A stretch of DNA of 64,000 bases. Origin: Streptomyces rubiginosohelvolus. Lineage in GTDB: Bacteria; Actinomycetota; Actinomycetes; Streptomycetales; Streptomycetaceae. Position numbers and translations under genes: made by a program. Positions 1 through 7,655 of this stretch are shown piece after piece. The number at the start of each line of letters is the position of its first letter. Position 1 is the stretch's first letter. The stretch spans positions 62,001-126,000 of the forward strand of contig NZ_BMTW01000004.1 of the NCBI RefSeq assembly GCF_014649875.1, read 5' to 3'. Below the pieces are notes generated by a model. That model was not told the DNA's origin, did no database searches, and saw only the letters and a list, made by a program, of their open reading frames with translations.

Positions 1-510
1 CGCACCCGGGGCCCGGAGATGCCGATCGGCAACGGCACCCGGCTGGTCGAGGTGGGCTTCACCGCGGCCGAACTGGCGCCGGGAACGGACGTGGCGGCGC
101 TGCTGCGGGCGACCGCTGAGCGGACCCGGGCCCTCAAGGCCGCACCGCGCCCTCAACTGGGGCACGGTGCAGGCCTGTTGACCGTGCCGCTGCTGCCGGT
201 GGCGGCCCGTGCCGCCCTCACCCGGGGGCTGCGGGTGGCGGCCGGTCCGTGGACCTCGACGACGCTGCTGAGCAACATCGGGCGGATTCCGTACCCGTTG
301 GACTTCGGCGACGCGGGCCGGGCCACCGCCGTGTGGTTCTCCGCGCCCGCCCGGATGCCCCGGGGTCTGACCTTCACCACGGCGTCCACGGGCGGCCGGC
401 TGCATCTGGCGCTGCGCTGGTCGCGCACCCTGCTGGGCGAGAGCGACGGTGCGAGGCTGCTGGACCTGTTCACCCGCCACCTGGCCGCGACGTCCTCGGA
501 GGCCATATGA
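1..510 (+). CDS. Condensation/acyltransferase-like protein, C-terminal part (5'-truncated by window)
   Basis: The reading frame is open from base 1 and stops at 510, so only about the last 169 residues are present. The visible part contains a segment around LLSNIGRIPYPLDFGD followed by a beta-rich stretch and a final helix. This resembles the C-terminal half of NRPS-type condensation and PapA/WS-DGAT-type acyltransferase folds, where an N-(I/V)-G-R/P turn precedes the last strands. The catalytic HHxxxDG motif would be upstream and cannot be checked. The stop overlaps the ATG of the methyltransferase (ATGA), so it is the first visible gene of a translationally coupled operon. A role in joining an acyl or aminoacyl group is an inference. 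The ATG at 19 is internal, because the frame continues upstream of it. Confidence 0.5.
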   Translation, partial: RTRGPEMPIGNGTRLVEVGFTAAELAPGTDVAALLRATAERTRALKAAPRPQLGHGAGLLTVPLLPVAARAALTRGLRVAAGPWTSTTLLSNIGRIPYPLDFGDAGRATAVWFSAPARMPRGLTFTTASTGGRLHLALRWSRTLLGESDGARLLDLFTRHLAATSSEAI

Positions 511-1232
511 CCAGCACCACGTCCCCCTCCCCCGGGCTGCGGGACTTCTACGAGAACCCGGCCGTCCCCGTCGCCTCGGGCGACGGGCGCACCCTGCGGC
601 AGGCCCGGCTGCTGGCCGACGCCCTGGACGCGCCGGGGCAGGTGATCCTGGACATCGGGTGCGGTGACGGTTCGGCGGCGGCCACGGCGGCCCCGTTCCT
701 CGCCGGGCACCGGATGATCGGGGTCGACTGGTCTCAGGACGCGCTGCGCAGGGCCCGGCCCCGGATGGGCCATGTGGTGCGCGGCGAGCTGGAGCACGGC
801 GGGCTGCCGCTGGCCGACGGATGCGCGGACGCGGTGCTGTTCAGCGAGATACTGGAGCATCTGGTCGACCCGGACCAGGCGTTGGACGAGCTGCGGCGGG
901 TGCTGCGGCCCGGTGGCCATCTGATGCTGTCCACCCCGAATCTGGCGGCCTGGTACAACCGGGCGCTGCTGCTCGCCGGGGTGCAGCCGGTGTTCTCGGA
1001 GGTCAGTCTGCGCGGGATCCACGGCCGTCCGGGCTCGGAGGTGGTGGGGCATCTGCGGCTGTACACGGCCCGTGCGCTGCGCTCGTTCCTGACGGCGTCC
1101 GGTTTCACCGACGTGACGATCAAGGGCGCCCCCTTCCACGGGGTGCCGCGTCCGCTGCGCCTGCTGGACCGGGCGGCGTGCGCGGTGCCCGGGGCGTCCT
1201 CCATCCTGCTGGCCCACGCGCGGCGGAGGTAA
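507..1232 (+). CDS. Class I SAM-dependent methyltransferase
   Basis: A 241-aa protein. Motif I (LDIGCGDGSAAA) lies near residue 52, an acidic GVDWS follows at the end of strand 2, and a Methyltransf_11-type core ends with RVLRPGGHLMLSTPN. This is the layout of small-molecule methyltransferases of the UbiE/Methyltransf_11 group. The start ATG at 507 overlaps the previous stop by 4 nt (ATGA), indicating coupled translation. It stands in a run of five genes with a second, FkbM-type methyltransferase, so it probably tailors a product of this cluster. The acceptor substrate cannot be read from sequence. Confidence 0.85.
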   Translation: MTSTTSPSPGLRDFYENPAVPVASGDGRTLRQARLLADALDAPGQVILDIGCGDGSAAATAAPFLAGHRMIGVDWSQDALRRARPRMGHVVRGELEHGGLPLADGCADAVLFSEILEHLVDPDQALDELRRVLRPGGHLMLSTPNLAAWYNRALLLAGVQPVFSEVSLRGIHGRPGSEVVGHLRLYTARALRSFLTASGFTDVTIKGAPFHGVPRPLRLLDRAACAVPGASSILLAHARRR

Positions 1233-1236
1233 CCGC

Positions 1237-2130
1237 ATGTGGTGGGGTGTCGGCGCGGCGCTCGTCGCCAACGCGCTGTACAGCGTGGGGTTCGTGGTGG
1301 AGAAGCGGGCCCTCGGTTCGCTGCCGGCGTTGTCGGCGGGCCGCCCGCTCCAGGTGATCCGGGTGCTGGCGACCAGTCCGCTGTGGATCGTCGGCGCGCT
1401 GGCGCTGGCGGCCGGGTTCGGCGCGCAGCTGGTCGTCTACCGCGCGCTGCCGATCGCGGCGGCGCAGGGCATCTTCGTCTCCGGCCTGGTGCTGCTCCTG
1501 CTGCTGTCGTCGGCGGTGCTGGGCGAGGAGTCGACGGGGCGCGAACGCTATGCGCTGGGCGGGGTCCTGCTCGCCCTGCTGATGGTGGTGGCCTCGGTCC
1601 GCGAGGGCGAGGACGTGGTGAGCGGCGGGGCCCCGTGGACGCTGGTGCTGCTGGTCTGTGTGCCGGCGCTGGCGGCGGGCGTCTGGCTGTACGTACGCGT
1701 CGAGAGCCTGGCGGCCAAACGGCACCGGGTCCCGACGAGCGGCATCGGGTACGGCGTGGCGGTGGGCCTGCTCTACGGGGTCAGCTCGCTGGCGATCAAG
1801 GGCACGTCCAGCCGCCTGACCACCACCGACCTGGGCGACGCCGCGCTGTCGCTGCTCGGGTCCCCGTATCCGTATCTGCTGCTGTTCACCGCGGGGGCCG
1901 GTCTCGTGATGTCGCAGGCGGCGCTGCAGCGCTGCCGGGCGTCCCTCATCGTGCCGGTGTGCACCACGGTGACCTGCCTGTTCACCGCGGTCCTCGGGAC
2001 GCTCGCGTTCGGCGAGAGCCTGCCCGAGGATCCGCTGCTGCTGGCCCTGCGGGTGGGCGGCACGGCGCTCGCCCTGTCCGTCCTGCTGGCCATGCCGCGG
2101 CACGATCCGCAGCCCGCCGCGGCGTCCTGA
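1237..2130 (+). CDS. EamA/DMT-like integral membrane protein
   Basis: A 297-aa hydrophobic protein with about nine to ten predicted membrane segments in two similar halves, for example the segments around LWIVGALALAAGF and GIFVSGLVLLLLLSSAVLGEE. The repeated inner helices with a terminal G-E and the overall length fit the drug/metabolite transporter (EamA) superfamily. The start ATG has GGAGG 7 nt upstream, and only 4 nt separate it from the previous stop. Placed between methyltransferases, it may export the product of the cluster or supply a lipid-linked precursor. That role is inferred from context only. Confidence 0.75.
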   Translation: MWWGVGAALVANALYSVGFVVEKRALGSLPALSAGRPLQVIRVLATSPLWIVGALALAAGFGAQLVVYRALPIAAAQGIFVSGLVLLLLLSSAVLGEESTGRERYALGGVLLALLMVVASVREGEDVVSGGAPWTLVLLVCVPALAAGVWLYVRVESLAAKRHRVPTSGIGYGVAVGLLYGVSSLAIKGTSSRLTTTDLGDAALSLLGSPYPYLLLFTAGAGLVMSQAALQRCRASLIVPVCTTVTCLFTAVLGTLAFGESLPEDPLLLALRVGGTALALSVLLAMPRHDPQPAAAS

Positions 2131-2181
2131 CCCTCTGACGTACCTTCCGCTGTTGTGCCGACGACTCCCGAGGAGCCCCTG

Positions 2182-2400
2182 ATGCGTACCGACGATCCGC
2201 TGCTGACGATCCTGGCCTGCCCGCTCGACAAGGGGCCGCTGTCCCTGCTGCCGGAGGAGGACGCGCTCTACAACCCGCGGCTGCACCTGAGTTACCCGAT
2301 CGTGGACGGGATACCGCAGCTTCTGCCCTCCTCGGGCAGAAAGGTCGACGCCGTCGACCACGAGCGGTTCCTCTCCTCGCTGAAGGCCTCGGCCACGTGA
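2182..2400 (+). CDS. Trm112/YcaR-like small protein
   Basis: A 72-aa protein with the hallmark of the Trm112 (UPF0434) family: LLTILACPLDKGPL near the N-terminus, then L-YNPRLHLSYPIVDGIPQLLP. In the zinc-binding members the CPxCK-type motif carries two cysteines. Here only the first Cys (CPLDK) is present, so zinc binding is doubtful. Trm112 is known as an activator of partner methyltransferases. Two methyltransferases flank this gene, so a partner role is plausible. I chose ATG 2182 because AGGAG lies at 2171-2175 with 6-nt spacing; an in-frame GTG at 2155 has no such site. The stop overlaps the next start (GTGA). Confidence 0.8.
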   Translation: MRTDDPLLTILACPLDKGPLSLLPEEDALYNPRLHLSYPIVDGIPQLLPSSGRKVDAVDHERFLSSLKASAT

Positions 2401-3167
2401 CCACGCTCGCCGCGGCGGTCGCGGCCAGACTGCCCGGACGGCTGGTGGGCTCCGCCGCCGTCGCCCTGTATCCGCGCTTCGAGCCCGAGCTGCGACGGCT
2501 CGCCGACTTCTGCCCGCCGGGCGGTGTCGCCCTCGACATCGGGGGCTGGTACGGCCCCTGGTCGCGGCGGCTCGCCGCGCGCTGCGAGCGGGTGGTGACC
2601 GTCGAGCCCGTGCCGCATCTGGCCGAGCATCTGCGGCGGACACTGCCGTCGAACGTCCGGGTGGTCCAGGGCGCGGCGACCGACCGGGAGGGCACGGCAC
2701 AGCTCTGGTTCCCGGAGGGCGACCAGGGTGACCGGGGGGTGTCCTCACTGGCCCGGCGCGATATCCACGCCCACAGCGTGGAGGTCCCCTCGATCACCGT
2801 CGACGGCCTGGGTCTTACCGGGGTCGGCTTCGTGAAGATGGACGTGGACGGCGGGGAGGCGGCCGCGCTGCTCGGCGCGGCGGAACTGCTGCGCCGGGAC
2901 CGCCCGGCGCTGCTGATCGAGCTGGAGAGCCGGCTCGGCCCGATCGAACCGGTGATCACCACGCTGACCGGTCAGGGGTACGCGGGCTGGGTTCTGCCGA
3001 ACCGCGACTGGGTGCCGCTCACCGGGTTCGATCTGGTGGCCCAGCAGAAGCGGACCGAGCACCTGGTCCACCGGGGGCTGCTGCACCGGGCGTTCGCGCC
3101 ACGCCGGGAGCGGTATGTGAACTCGGTGCTGTTCCTGCCCGAGGGGCGCACGCCGGGTACGGCCTGA
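2397..3167 (+). CDS. FkbM-family methyltransferase
   Basis: A 256-aa protein with the FkbM-type Rossmann layout: VALDIGGWYGPWS (motif I variant, about residue 42), VVTVEPVPHLAEHL (acidic strand-2 end), and the diagnostic VGFVKMDVDGGE of the Methyltransf_21 family, where the second acidic patch precedes strand 4. The family methylates hydroxyl groups of natural products and glycans. The GTG start overlaps the Trm112-like gene by 4 nt. It appears to be the last gene of the left-edge operon, because the next gene starts after a separate ribosome-binding site and encodes a regulator of a different type. The substrate is unknown. Confidence 0.85.
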   Translation: MTTLAAAVAARLPGRLVGSAAVALYPRFEPELRRLADFCPPGGVALDIGGWYGPWSRRLAARCERVVTVEPVPHLAEHLRRTLPSNVRVVQGAATDREGTAQLWFPEGDQGDRGVSSLARRDIHAHSVEVPSITVDGLGLTGVGFVKMDVDGGEAAALLGAAELLRRDRPALLIELESRLGPIEPVITTLTGQGYAGWVLPNRDWVPLTGFDLVAQQKRTEHLVHRGLLHRAFAPRRERYVNSVLFLPEGRTPGTA

Positions 3168-3225
3168 GCGCCCCGCGTATCCTCGGCCGGAAGCCGGAAG
3201 GCGGGCCGAGCGGAGGATGGCGTAC

Positions 3226-3981
3226 GTGGCGGGCAGCAGCGCGGGGCGGAACGGAGCGGGACCGGGCGATCCGGGCGGCGCGAGGACTACGGCTCCGGGC
3301 CGCCCGGCGTCCGATGCGGACGCCCGGCCGGAACGTACGTCGCTGAGCGCCCGGGCGCGGGACGCGGTCCGGCAGCGGATCGTCGACCGCAGCTATCCGC
3401 AGGGCGCCCGGCTCGTGGAGCGCGAGGTCGCCGAGGAGCTGCGGATGTCCCGCGTCCCGGTCCGCGAGGCGCTGCGCGCCCTGGTGGGCGAAGGGCTGCT
3501 GGAGCTGCTGCCGCACAGCGGGGTCCGGGTGCGGCGGCTGGAGCGGGCCGATGTGGAGCACCTGTACGAGGTGTGGGAGCCGCTCGCGGTCCAGGCATCC
3601 CGGCTCGCGGCACGGCGGGTGGCGGGGTCGGCCCCGGTGGAACCGCCGGGCGTCACCGCGCTGCGGGCCTCCCTCGACCGGGCGGAGGAGGCGGCGTCCG
3701 ACGACGAGGGCACGCGTGAGGTCGCGGCCCACACCGCCTTCCACGAGGACATCGTGGCCCTGAGCGGCAACCCGATGCTGGCCCGCACCATGGAGCAGCT
3801 GAGCGGACAGCTCCAGCTGCTCTTCGGGATGCGGGAGGAGCCGCAGCACATGCGGGCCCAGCACGCGGTCATGTTCCGGTACATCGCGGCGGGCGACGAG
3901 GAGTCGGCCGCCGCGAGCACGCTGCTGCACGTGCGGGACAGCCGGGCCGTGGCCCTGCGGTCCCTGTTCGACAACGCCTGA
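3226..3981 (+). CDS. GntR-family transcriptional regulator, FCD domain
   Basis: About 251 aa. An N-terminal winged helix (SARARDAVRQRIVDRSYPQGARLVEREVAEELRMSRVPVREALRAL) is followed by an FCD effector domain with the usual acidic and histidine metal ligands (for example TAFHEDIVALSGNPML and later HAVMFRYI). FCD regulators respond to carboxylate-like ligands and usually repress neighbouring catabolic genes. GGAGG at 3212-3216 abuts an ATG at 3217 with zero spacing but lies 9 nt from the in-frame GTG at 3226, so I prefer GTG 3226. Two inverted GGTATACAAA sites immediately downstream probably bind this protein and control the amidohydrolase genes. Confidence 0.85.
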   Translation: MAGSSAGRNGAGPGDPGGARTTAPGRPASDADARPERTSLSARARDAVRQRIVDRSYPQGARLVEREVAEELRMSRVPVREALRALVGEGLLELLPHSGVRVRRLERADVEHLYEVWEPLAVQASRLAARRVAGSAPVEPPGVTALRASLDRAEEAASDDEGTREVAAHTAFHEDIVALSGNPMLARTMEQLSGQLQLLFGMREEPQHMRAQHAVMFRYIAAGDEESAAASTLLHVRDSRAVALRSLFDNA

Positions 3982-3984
3982 TTA

Positions 3985-3995
3985 TTTGTATACCA
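3985..3995. promoter_or_regulatory. Candidate GntR/FCD operator, site 1
   Basis: TTTGTATACCA sits just after the GntR stop codon, built on the palindrome GTATAC. Its reverse complement is identical over 11 bp to the site at 4101-4111. The T-rich/GTATAC core stands out in this GC-rich DNA and resembles the short symmetric operators of the FadR/VanR branch of GntR regulators. Binding is inferred, not shown. Confidence 0.55.
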
Positions 3996-4100
3996 ACCAT
4001 TCTCACCCCTCGCGCCCTCGAACGAGTCAGAGCGCACTTCCTGCACGTTTCCTGCACGCACAGGGAGCGGAATCACTCCTTCCCGGAATCATGACGGTTC

Positions 4101-4111
4101 TGGTATACAAA
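4101..4111. promoter_or_regulatory. Candidate GntR/FCD operator, site 2
   Basis: TGGTATACAAA is the inverted copy of site 1, located 38 bp before the first amidohydrolase start. The two GTATAC centres are 115 bp apart, close to 11 turns of B-DNA, which would place them on the same face and permit looping. The promoter of the amidohydrolase operon is probably near this site. Confidence 0.55.
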
Positions 4112-4149
4112 ATGCTCCCGCTCGCTTCCGCGACCCAAGGAGCCCTCCC

Positions 4150-5448
4150 ATGTGCGTCGAGAACACCCCGCCCCCTTCCAACCGGCTGACCAGGCGGGGT
4201 GTGCTCGCCGGCGCGGCGGCCCTCGCCGGAACCTCGGCCGTGCTGGCCGGAACGGCCCCGGCCGCCTCCGCGTCGTCCGGCGCCAGGCACGGATCGCCGG
4301 GCCGGGGCGGCGATCTCGTCGTCGAGGGCGGCAGGCTGCTCGACCCGGCGACGGGCGAGGTCACGGAGGACGCGGTCGTCGTGATCGCCGGGGGCGTCGT
4401 CCGGGCGGCCGGGCCCCGGGGGCAGGTCGGCCGGGTCCCCGGCGGCGTACCGGTGCTGCGGGCCCACGGGCAGTGGATCCTGCCCGGCCTGGTGGACGCC
4501 CACATCCACCTCAACACGGCGGCCGAGGCGCGCGACGCGGTCCTCAAGGGCGCCACCAGCGCGCGCAGCGGTTCGACCAACTTCTACCAGGACATCGCCG
4601 TAAGGGAGTTGGCCCGCCAGGCGCCGGAGCAGGCGCCCCGCCTCCGGGCCGCGGGCGTCTTCGTCACCCCAGACCTCGGCGACACGATCCTCGCCGACCC
4701 GGACCTCGCGCCGCTGGCCCGGCTGCGGGACGGGGTGCGCTCGGCCGATGCGCTGCGCCGGGTGGTCGAGGTCAACCTCGCGCGCGGGGCCGACACCATC
4801 AAGACCCGGGTGAACGAGCGGGCCGGGCTGCCCGAGCAGGACCCGCTGGTCCAGGTGTACGACCACGAGCAGCTGTCCACGATCGTGGCGGCGGCCCGGC
4901 GCCGGGGCAAGGGGGTGCTCTGCCACAGCTACAGCGAGAAGGGCTGCCACGACGCGGTCACGGCCGGCATCCGCTCCCTGGAACACGGCGCGTTCGTCGG
5001 CGAGCGCACGCTGCACGAAATGCGGCGCAGGGGTACGTACTTCACGCCCACGCTCACCGCGATCGCCGGGCTCGCGGAGTCCTCGGACCCGGTCCTGGCC
5101 GAGCGGGGCCGCACCTATCTCCCGGTCCTGAAGCGGGCGGTCCTGGCCGCGCACGAGCTGGGCGTCCCCCTCGCGGCGGGCACGGACTCCTCGGGCGGAA
5201 CGGTCGACCCGATCGGCCGGGAGGTGGAGCTGATGCACGCGGCCGGGCTCTCCGCCCTGGACGCGATCCGCACGGCGACCACCGGCGCGGCGAAGCTCCT
5301 CGGGTTCGACTCCACGGCCGGCCGGCTGGCGCGGGGCTTCGCGGGTGACGTCCTCGTCGTGGACGGCGACCCGCTGGCGGACCTCGGCGTGCTGAGCCGC
5401 CCGGCGCGCGTGGTGCGGGCAGGGTTCGCGGTACCGGCGGCCGCCTGA
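4150..5448 (+). CDS. Tat-exported amidohydrolase (imidazolonepropionase-like)
   Basis: A 432-aa protein. The N-terminus has a twin-arginine signal (RLTRRGVLAGAAALAG, then Ala-rich to about residue 40), so it should be exported folded with its metals. The TIM-barrel amidohydrolase fold is shown by LPGLVDAHIHLN (first metal histidines), a lysine-like strand region (IKTRVNERAG), later histidines in LCHSYSE and SLEHGAF, and AAGTDSSGG carrying the final metal Asp. The C-terminal beta region (GDVLVVDGDPLADL) is typical of the Amidohydro_1 group. It is followed by a second exported amidohydrolase 76 nt downstream, and GntR-type operators lie upstream. Which ring or amide is hydrolysed cannot be told. 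Confidence 0.85.
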   Translation: MCVENTPPPSNRLTRRGVLAGAAALAGTSAVLAGTAPAASASSGARHGSPGRGGDLVVEGGRLLDPATGEVTEDAVVVIAGGVVRAAGPRGQVGRVPGGVPVLRAHGQWILPGLVDAHIHLNTAAEARDAVLKGATSARSGSTNFYQDIAVRELARQAPEQAPRLRAAGVFVTPDLGDTILADPDLAPLARLRDGVRSADALRRVVEVNLARGADTIKTRVNERAGLPEQDPLVQVYDHEQLSTIVAAARRRGKGVLCHSYSEKGCHDAVTAGIRSLEHGAFVGERTLHEMRRRGTYFTPTLTAIAGLAESSDPVLAERGRTYLPVLKRAVLAAHELGVPLAAGTDSSGGTVDPIGREVELMHAAGLSALDAIRTATTGAAKLLGFDSTAGRLARGFAGDVLVVDGDPLADLGVLSRPARVVRAGFAVPAAA

Positions 5449-5511
5449 CCCCGCCTCCCCTCTCCCCGCCCTCCCCGCTTCTCCCCTCCTCTTCCCCCCT
5501 TCCCTCTCCTC
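5449..5511 (+). other. Strand-biased polypyrimidine spacer between the two amidohydrolase genes
   Basis: Nearly every base of these 63 nt on the + strand is C or T, with only a handful of G and no A until the following ribosome-binding site (GAAGGAG, about 5512-5518). No hairpin is possible, so it is not a factor-independent terminator. It may act as an unstructured leader for the downstream gene or as a Rho-utilisation-like region. Confidence 0.5.
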
Positions 5512-5524
5512 GAAGGAGTTCCTG

Positions 5525-6913
5525 ATGCACGCCGAGTCCACCGCCTCCGCCGGTCTCTCCCGACGCTCGATGCTGGCCGGGGCCGCCGCCGTCGCGGGCA
5601 CCGCGGCGACGCTCAGCGCTTCGGCGGCCCCGGGGGCCCAGGCCGCCGAGGTCCGGCCCGCCGGGACGGCCGCCGCACCCGCCGCCGCCGACCGGATCAC
5701 CGAGCAGCCCGACCGCACGGGCGGCCACGCCCGCGCCACGGTGTTCAAGGACGTCCGGCCCTACGGCGCGCAGCGCCCCGTCGACCTCACCGTCGTCGAC
5801 GGGGTCATCACCGCGGAACCCGCCCCGCGCGGCGCGAAGGTCGTCGACTGCAAGGGCCGGATCGCACTGCCGACCCTGGTCGACGCGCACATCCACCCCG
5901 ACAAGACGGCCTGGGGCGAGCCGTGGGTGACCCGGAACCCGGCGAGCTCCATCGCCGAGTACACCGAGGAGGACGTGAAGCTGTACCACGCGCTGCGTAC
6001 GCCGCTGAAGAAGCGCGCGGAGCGTCTGATGGGCCATGCCGTCACCCAGGGCACCCGGGCGATGCGGGCCCATGTCGACGTCGCTCCCGCCTACGACCTG
6101 GTGGGCGTCGAGGGCGTCGGGTCCGCCCGCAGGGCGCTGCGGCACGCGCTCGACGTGGAGATCGTCGCGTTCCCGCAGCACGGGGTGGTCCGGACGCCGG
6201 GGACGAAGGAACTGCTGGAGGAGGCCGCGCGCACCGGGGCGATCGACCGGGTCGGCGGCATCGACCCGATCGGGTTCGACGAAGCGCTCGACGAGCAGCT
6301 CGACATCGTCTTCGGTATCGCGGACCGGCACGGCGTGGGCGTCGACATCCATCTGCACGAGCGGACCGCGACGGGGATGGAGTCCCTGCGCGCGATCATC
6401 GACCGCACCAACGCGCTGTCGCTCCAGGGCAAGGTGACGGTCAGTCATGTCTTCTGTGTGCCCGGCCTGCCCGAGCGGGAGCTCGACCGTCTTGCGGCGG
6501 ACCTGGCCGATGCCCGGATCTCGCTGACGACGGTCGCGCCCTCCTCGGACCTGGTGCTGCCGATCGACCGGCTGCGGGAGCACGGGGTCGAGGTGGGCCT
6601 CGGCTCCGACGGCGTACGGGACTCCTGGAGCCCCTTCGGCAACGCGGACATGCTGCACCGCTCGCACCTGCTGGCCTGGGTACGGGACGCACGCCTCGAC
6701 GAGGAGCTGGAGGCGGCCTTCCGGGCGGGTGCCGATGGCGGGGCCCGGCTGCTGGGGCTGCCGGAAGCGGATCTGAAGCCGGGTTCGCCGGCCGACTTCC
6801 TGCTGGTGCGCGGGGAGTGCCTGCCGCAGGTCGTGGTGGACCTGCCGCGGCGCGAGATGGTGGTGCGCGGCGGGCGGATCGTGGCCCGGGACGGGGAGCT
6901 GGTCGGTCACTGA
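5525..6913 (+). CDS. Tat-exported amidohydrolase, cytosine-deaminase-like
   Basis: A 462-aa protein. The Tat signal is LSRRSMLAGAAAVAG, with a likely cleavage region after the Ala/Ser-rich stretch near residue 40. The catalytic layout follows the CodA/N-isopropylammelide branch of the amidohydrolases: VDAHIHPDKT (first metal pair, with Lys instead of a plain loop), DIHLHE (third histidine and Glu), KVTVSHVF (fourth histidine), and GLGSDGVRDSWSPFG (metal Asp plus the conserved DSW). The DSW and HPDK signatures favour a cytosine-deaminase-like deamination or ring-opening reaction. A strong GAAGGAG lies upstream. Secretion of such an enzyme is unusual, since CodA is cytoplasmic. Probably co-regulated with the preceding amidohydrolase. 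Confidence 0.85.
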   Translation: MHAESTASAGLSRRSMLAGAAAVAGTAATLSASAAPGAQAAEVRPAGTAAAPAAADRITEQPDRTGGHARATVFKDVRPYGAQRPVDLTVVDGVITAEPAPRGAKVVDCKGRIALPTLVDAHIHPDKTAWGEPWVTRNPASSIAEYTEEDVKLYHALRTPLKKRAERLMGHAVTQGTRAMRAHVDVAPAYDLVGVEGVGSARRALRHALDVEIVAFPQHGVVRTPGTKELLEEAARTGAIDRVGGIDPIGFDEALDEQLDIVFGIADRHGVGVDIHLHERTATGMESLRAIIDRTNALSLQGKVTVSHVFCVPGLPERELDRLAADLADARISLTTVAPSSDLVLPIDRLREHGVEVGLGSDGVRDSWSPFGNADMLHRSHLLAWVRDARLDEELEAAFRAGADGGARLLGLPEADLKPGSPADFLLVRGECLPQVVVDLPRREMVVRGGRIVARDGELVGH

Positions 6914-6977
6914 CCCGACTGCCGGTGGGCCTCCGGCCCGCCCGACCGCCGTCACCCGGCGCGGTTAGGGTGACGGC

Positions 6978-7655
6978 GTGAGAGTGCTGCTGGTCGAGGA
7001 CGACGCCAACCTCCGCTTCGGCGTGGCCGCGGCCCTGCGCGCCGCCGGGCTCGCCGTCGACGAGGCGGTCGACCTGCCGCAGGCCGACGAGGCGCTGTTC
7101 GTCACCGCGTACGACTGCGTCGTGTTCGACCGGATGCTGCCCGCGGGGGACGCCGTGGAGTACGTGGAGGAGCTGCGGCGCTCCGGCCGGGCGGTGCCGG
7201 TGCTGTTCCTGACCGCCCGGGACACCGTCGCCGACCGGGTGGAGGGCTTCGCCCGGGGCGGCGACGACTATCTGGTCAAACCGTTCGCCGTCCCGGAGCT
7301 GGTCGCCCGGGTACGCAGCCTGTGCCGCCGCGCCCCGGCGCTGACCCCGCCGGTGCTGCGGGTCGGCGATCTGGAGATCGACACGGCGCGGCGGCGGGTG
7401 CGGCGGGGCGGGGTGCTGCTGACGCTGACCAGCCGGGAGTTCGCGGTGCTGGAGGTGCTGGCCGACCGGGCCGACCAGGCGGTCAGCCGGGCGGAGCTGG
7501 TCGAGCGCTGCTGGGACGAGATGGCCGAGCACCGGTCCAACGTGCTGGAGGTCCTGGTCTCACAGCTGCGCCGCAAGCTCGGCGCTCCCCCGCTGCTCCA
7601 CACCGTGCGCGGCACCGGCTACCGGCTGGCCGTGGCGGAGGACCCGGCCTCGTGA
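6978..7655 (+). CDS. OmpR-family response regulator
   Basis: A 225-aa protein. The receiver domain has the acidic pair at residues 8-9, phospho-acceptor D51 (VVFDRMLP), T in LFLTARD and K in LVKPFAVPE. A winged-helix Trans_reg_C domain occupies about residues 125-220 (LTSREFAVLEVLADR, VLVSQLRRKLG, HTVRGTGYRL). The GTG start has TTAGGGT 7-13 nt upstream and no Shine-Dalgarno sequence, so the transcript may be leaderless. The stop overlaps the kinase start (GTGA), giving a coupled two-component operon. Targets are unknown; the lipoprotein peptidase just downstream is a candidate. Confidence 0.9.
   Translation: MRVLLVEDDANLRFGVAAALRAAGLAVDEAVDLPQADEALFVTAYDCVVFDRMLPAGDAVEYVEELRRSGRAVPVLFLTARDTVADRVEGFARGGDDYLVKPFAVPELVARVRSLCRRAPALTPPVLRVGDLEIDTARRRVRRGGVLLTLTSREFAVLEVLADRADQAVSRAELVERCWDEMAEHRSNVLEVLVSQLRRKLGAPPLLHTVRGTGYRLAVAEDPAS

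Noticed and set aside
3985..4111. The inverted GTATAC repeats as a transcription terminator stem
   Set aside because: The arms are only 11 bp, over 100 bp apart, AT-rich and without G/C stem or U-tract; operator function fits better.
4150..6913. Calling the first amidohydrolase hutI (imidazolonepropionase) and linking it to histidine degradation
   Set aside because: It is Tat-exported, paired with a CodA-like enzyme and 40 kb from the lyase; the resemblance is only at superfamily level.
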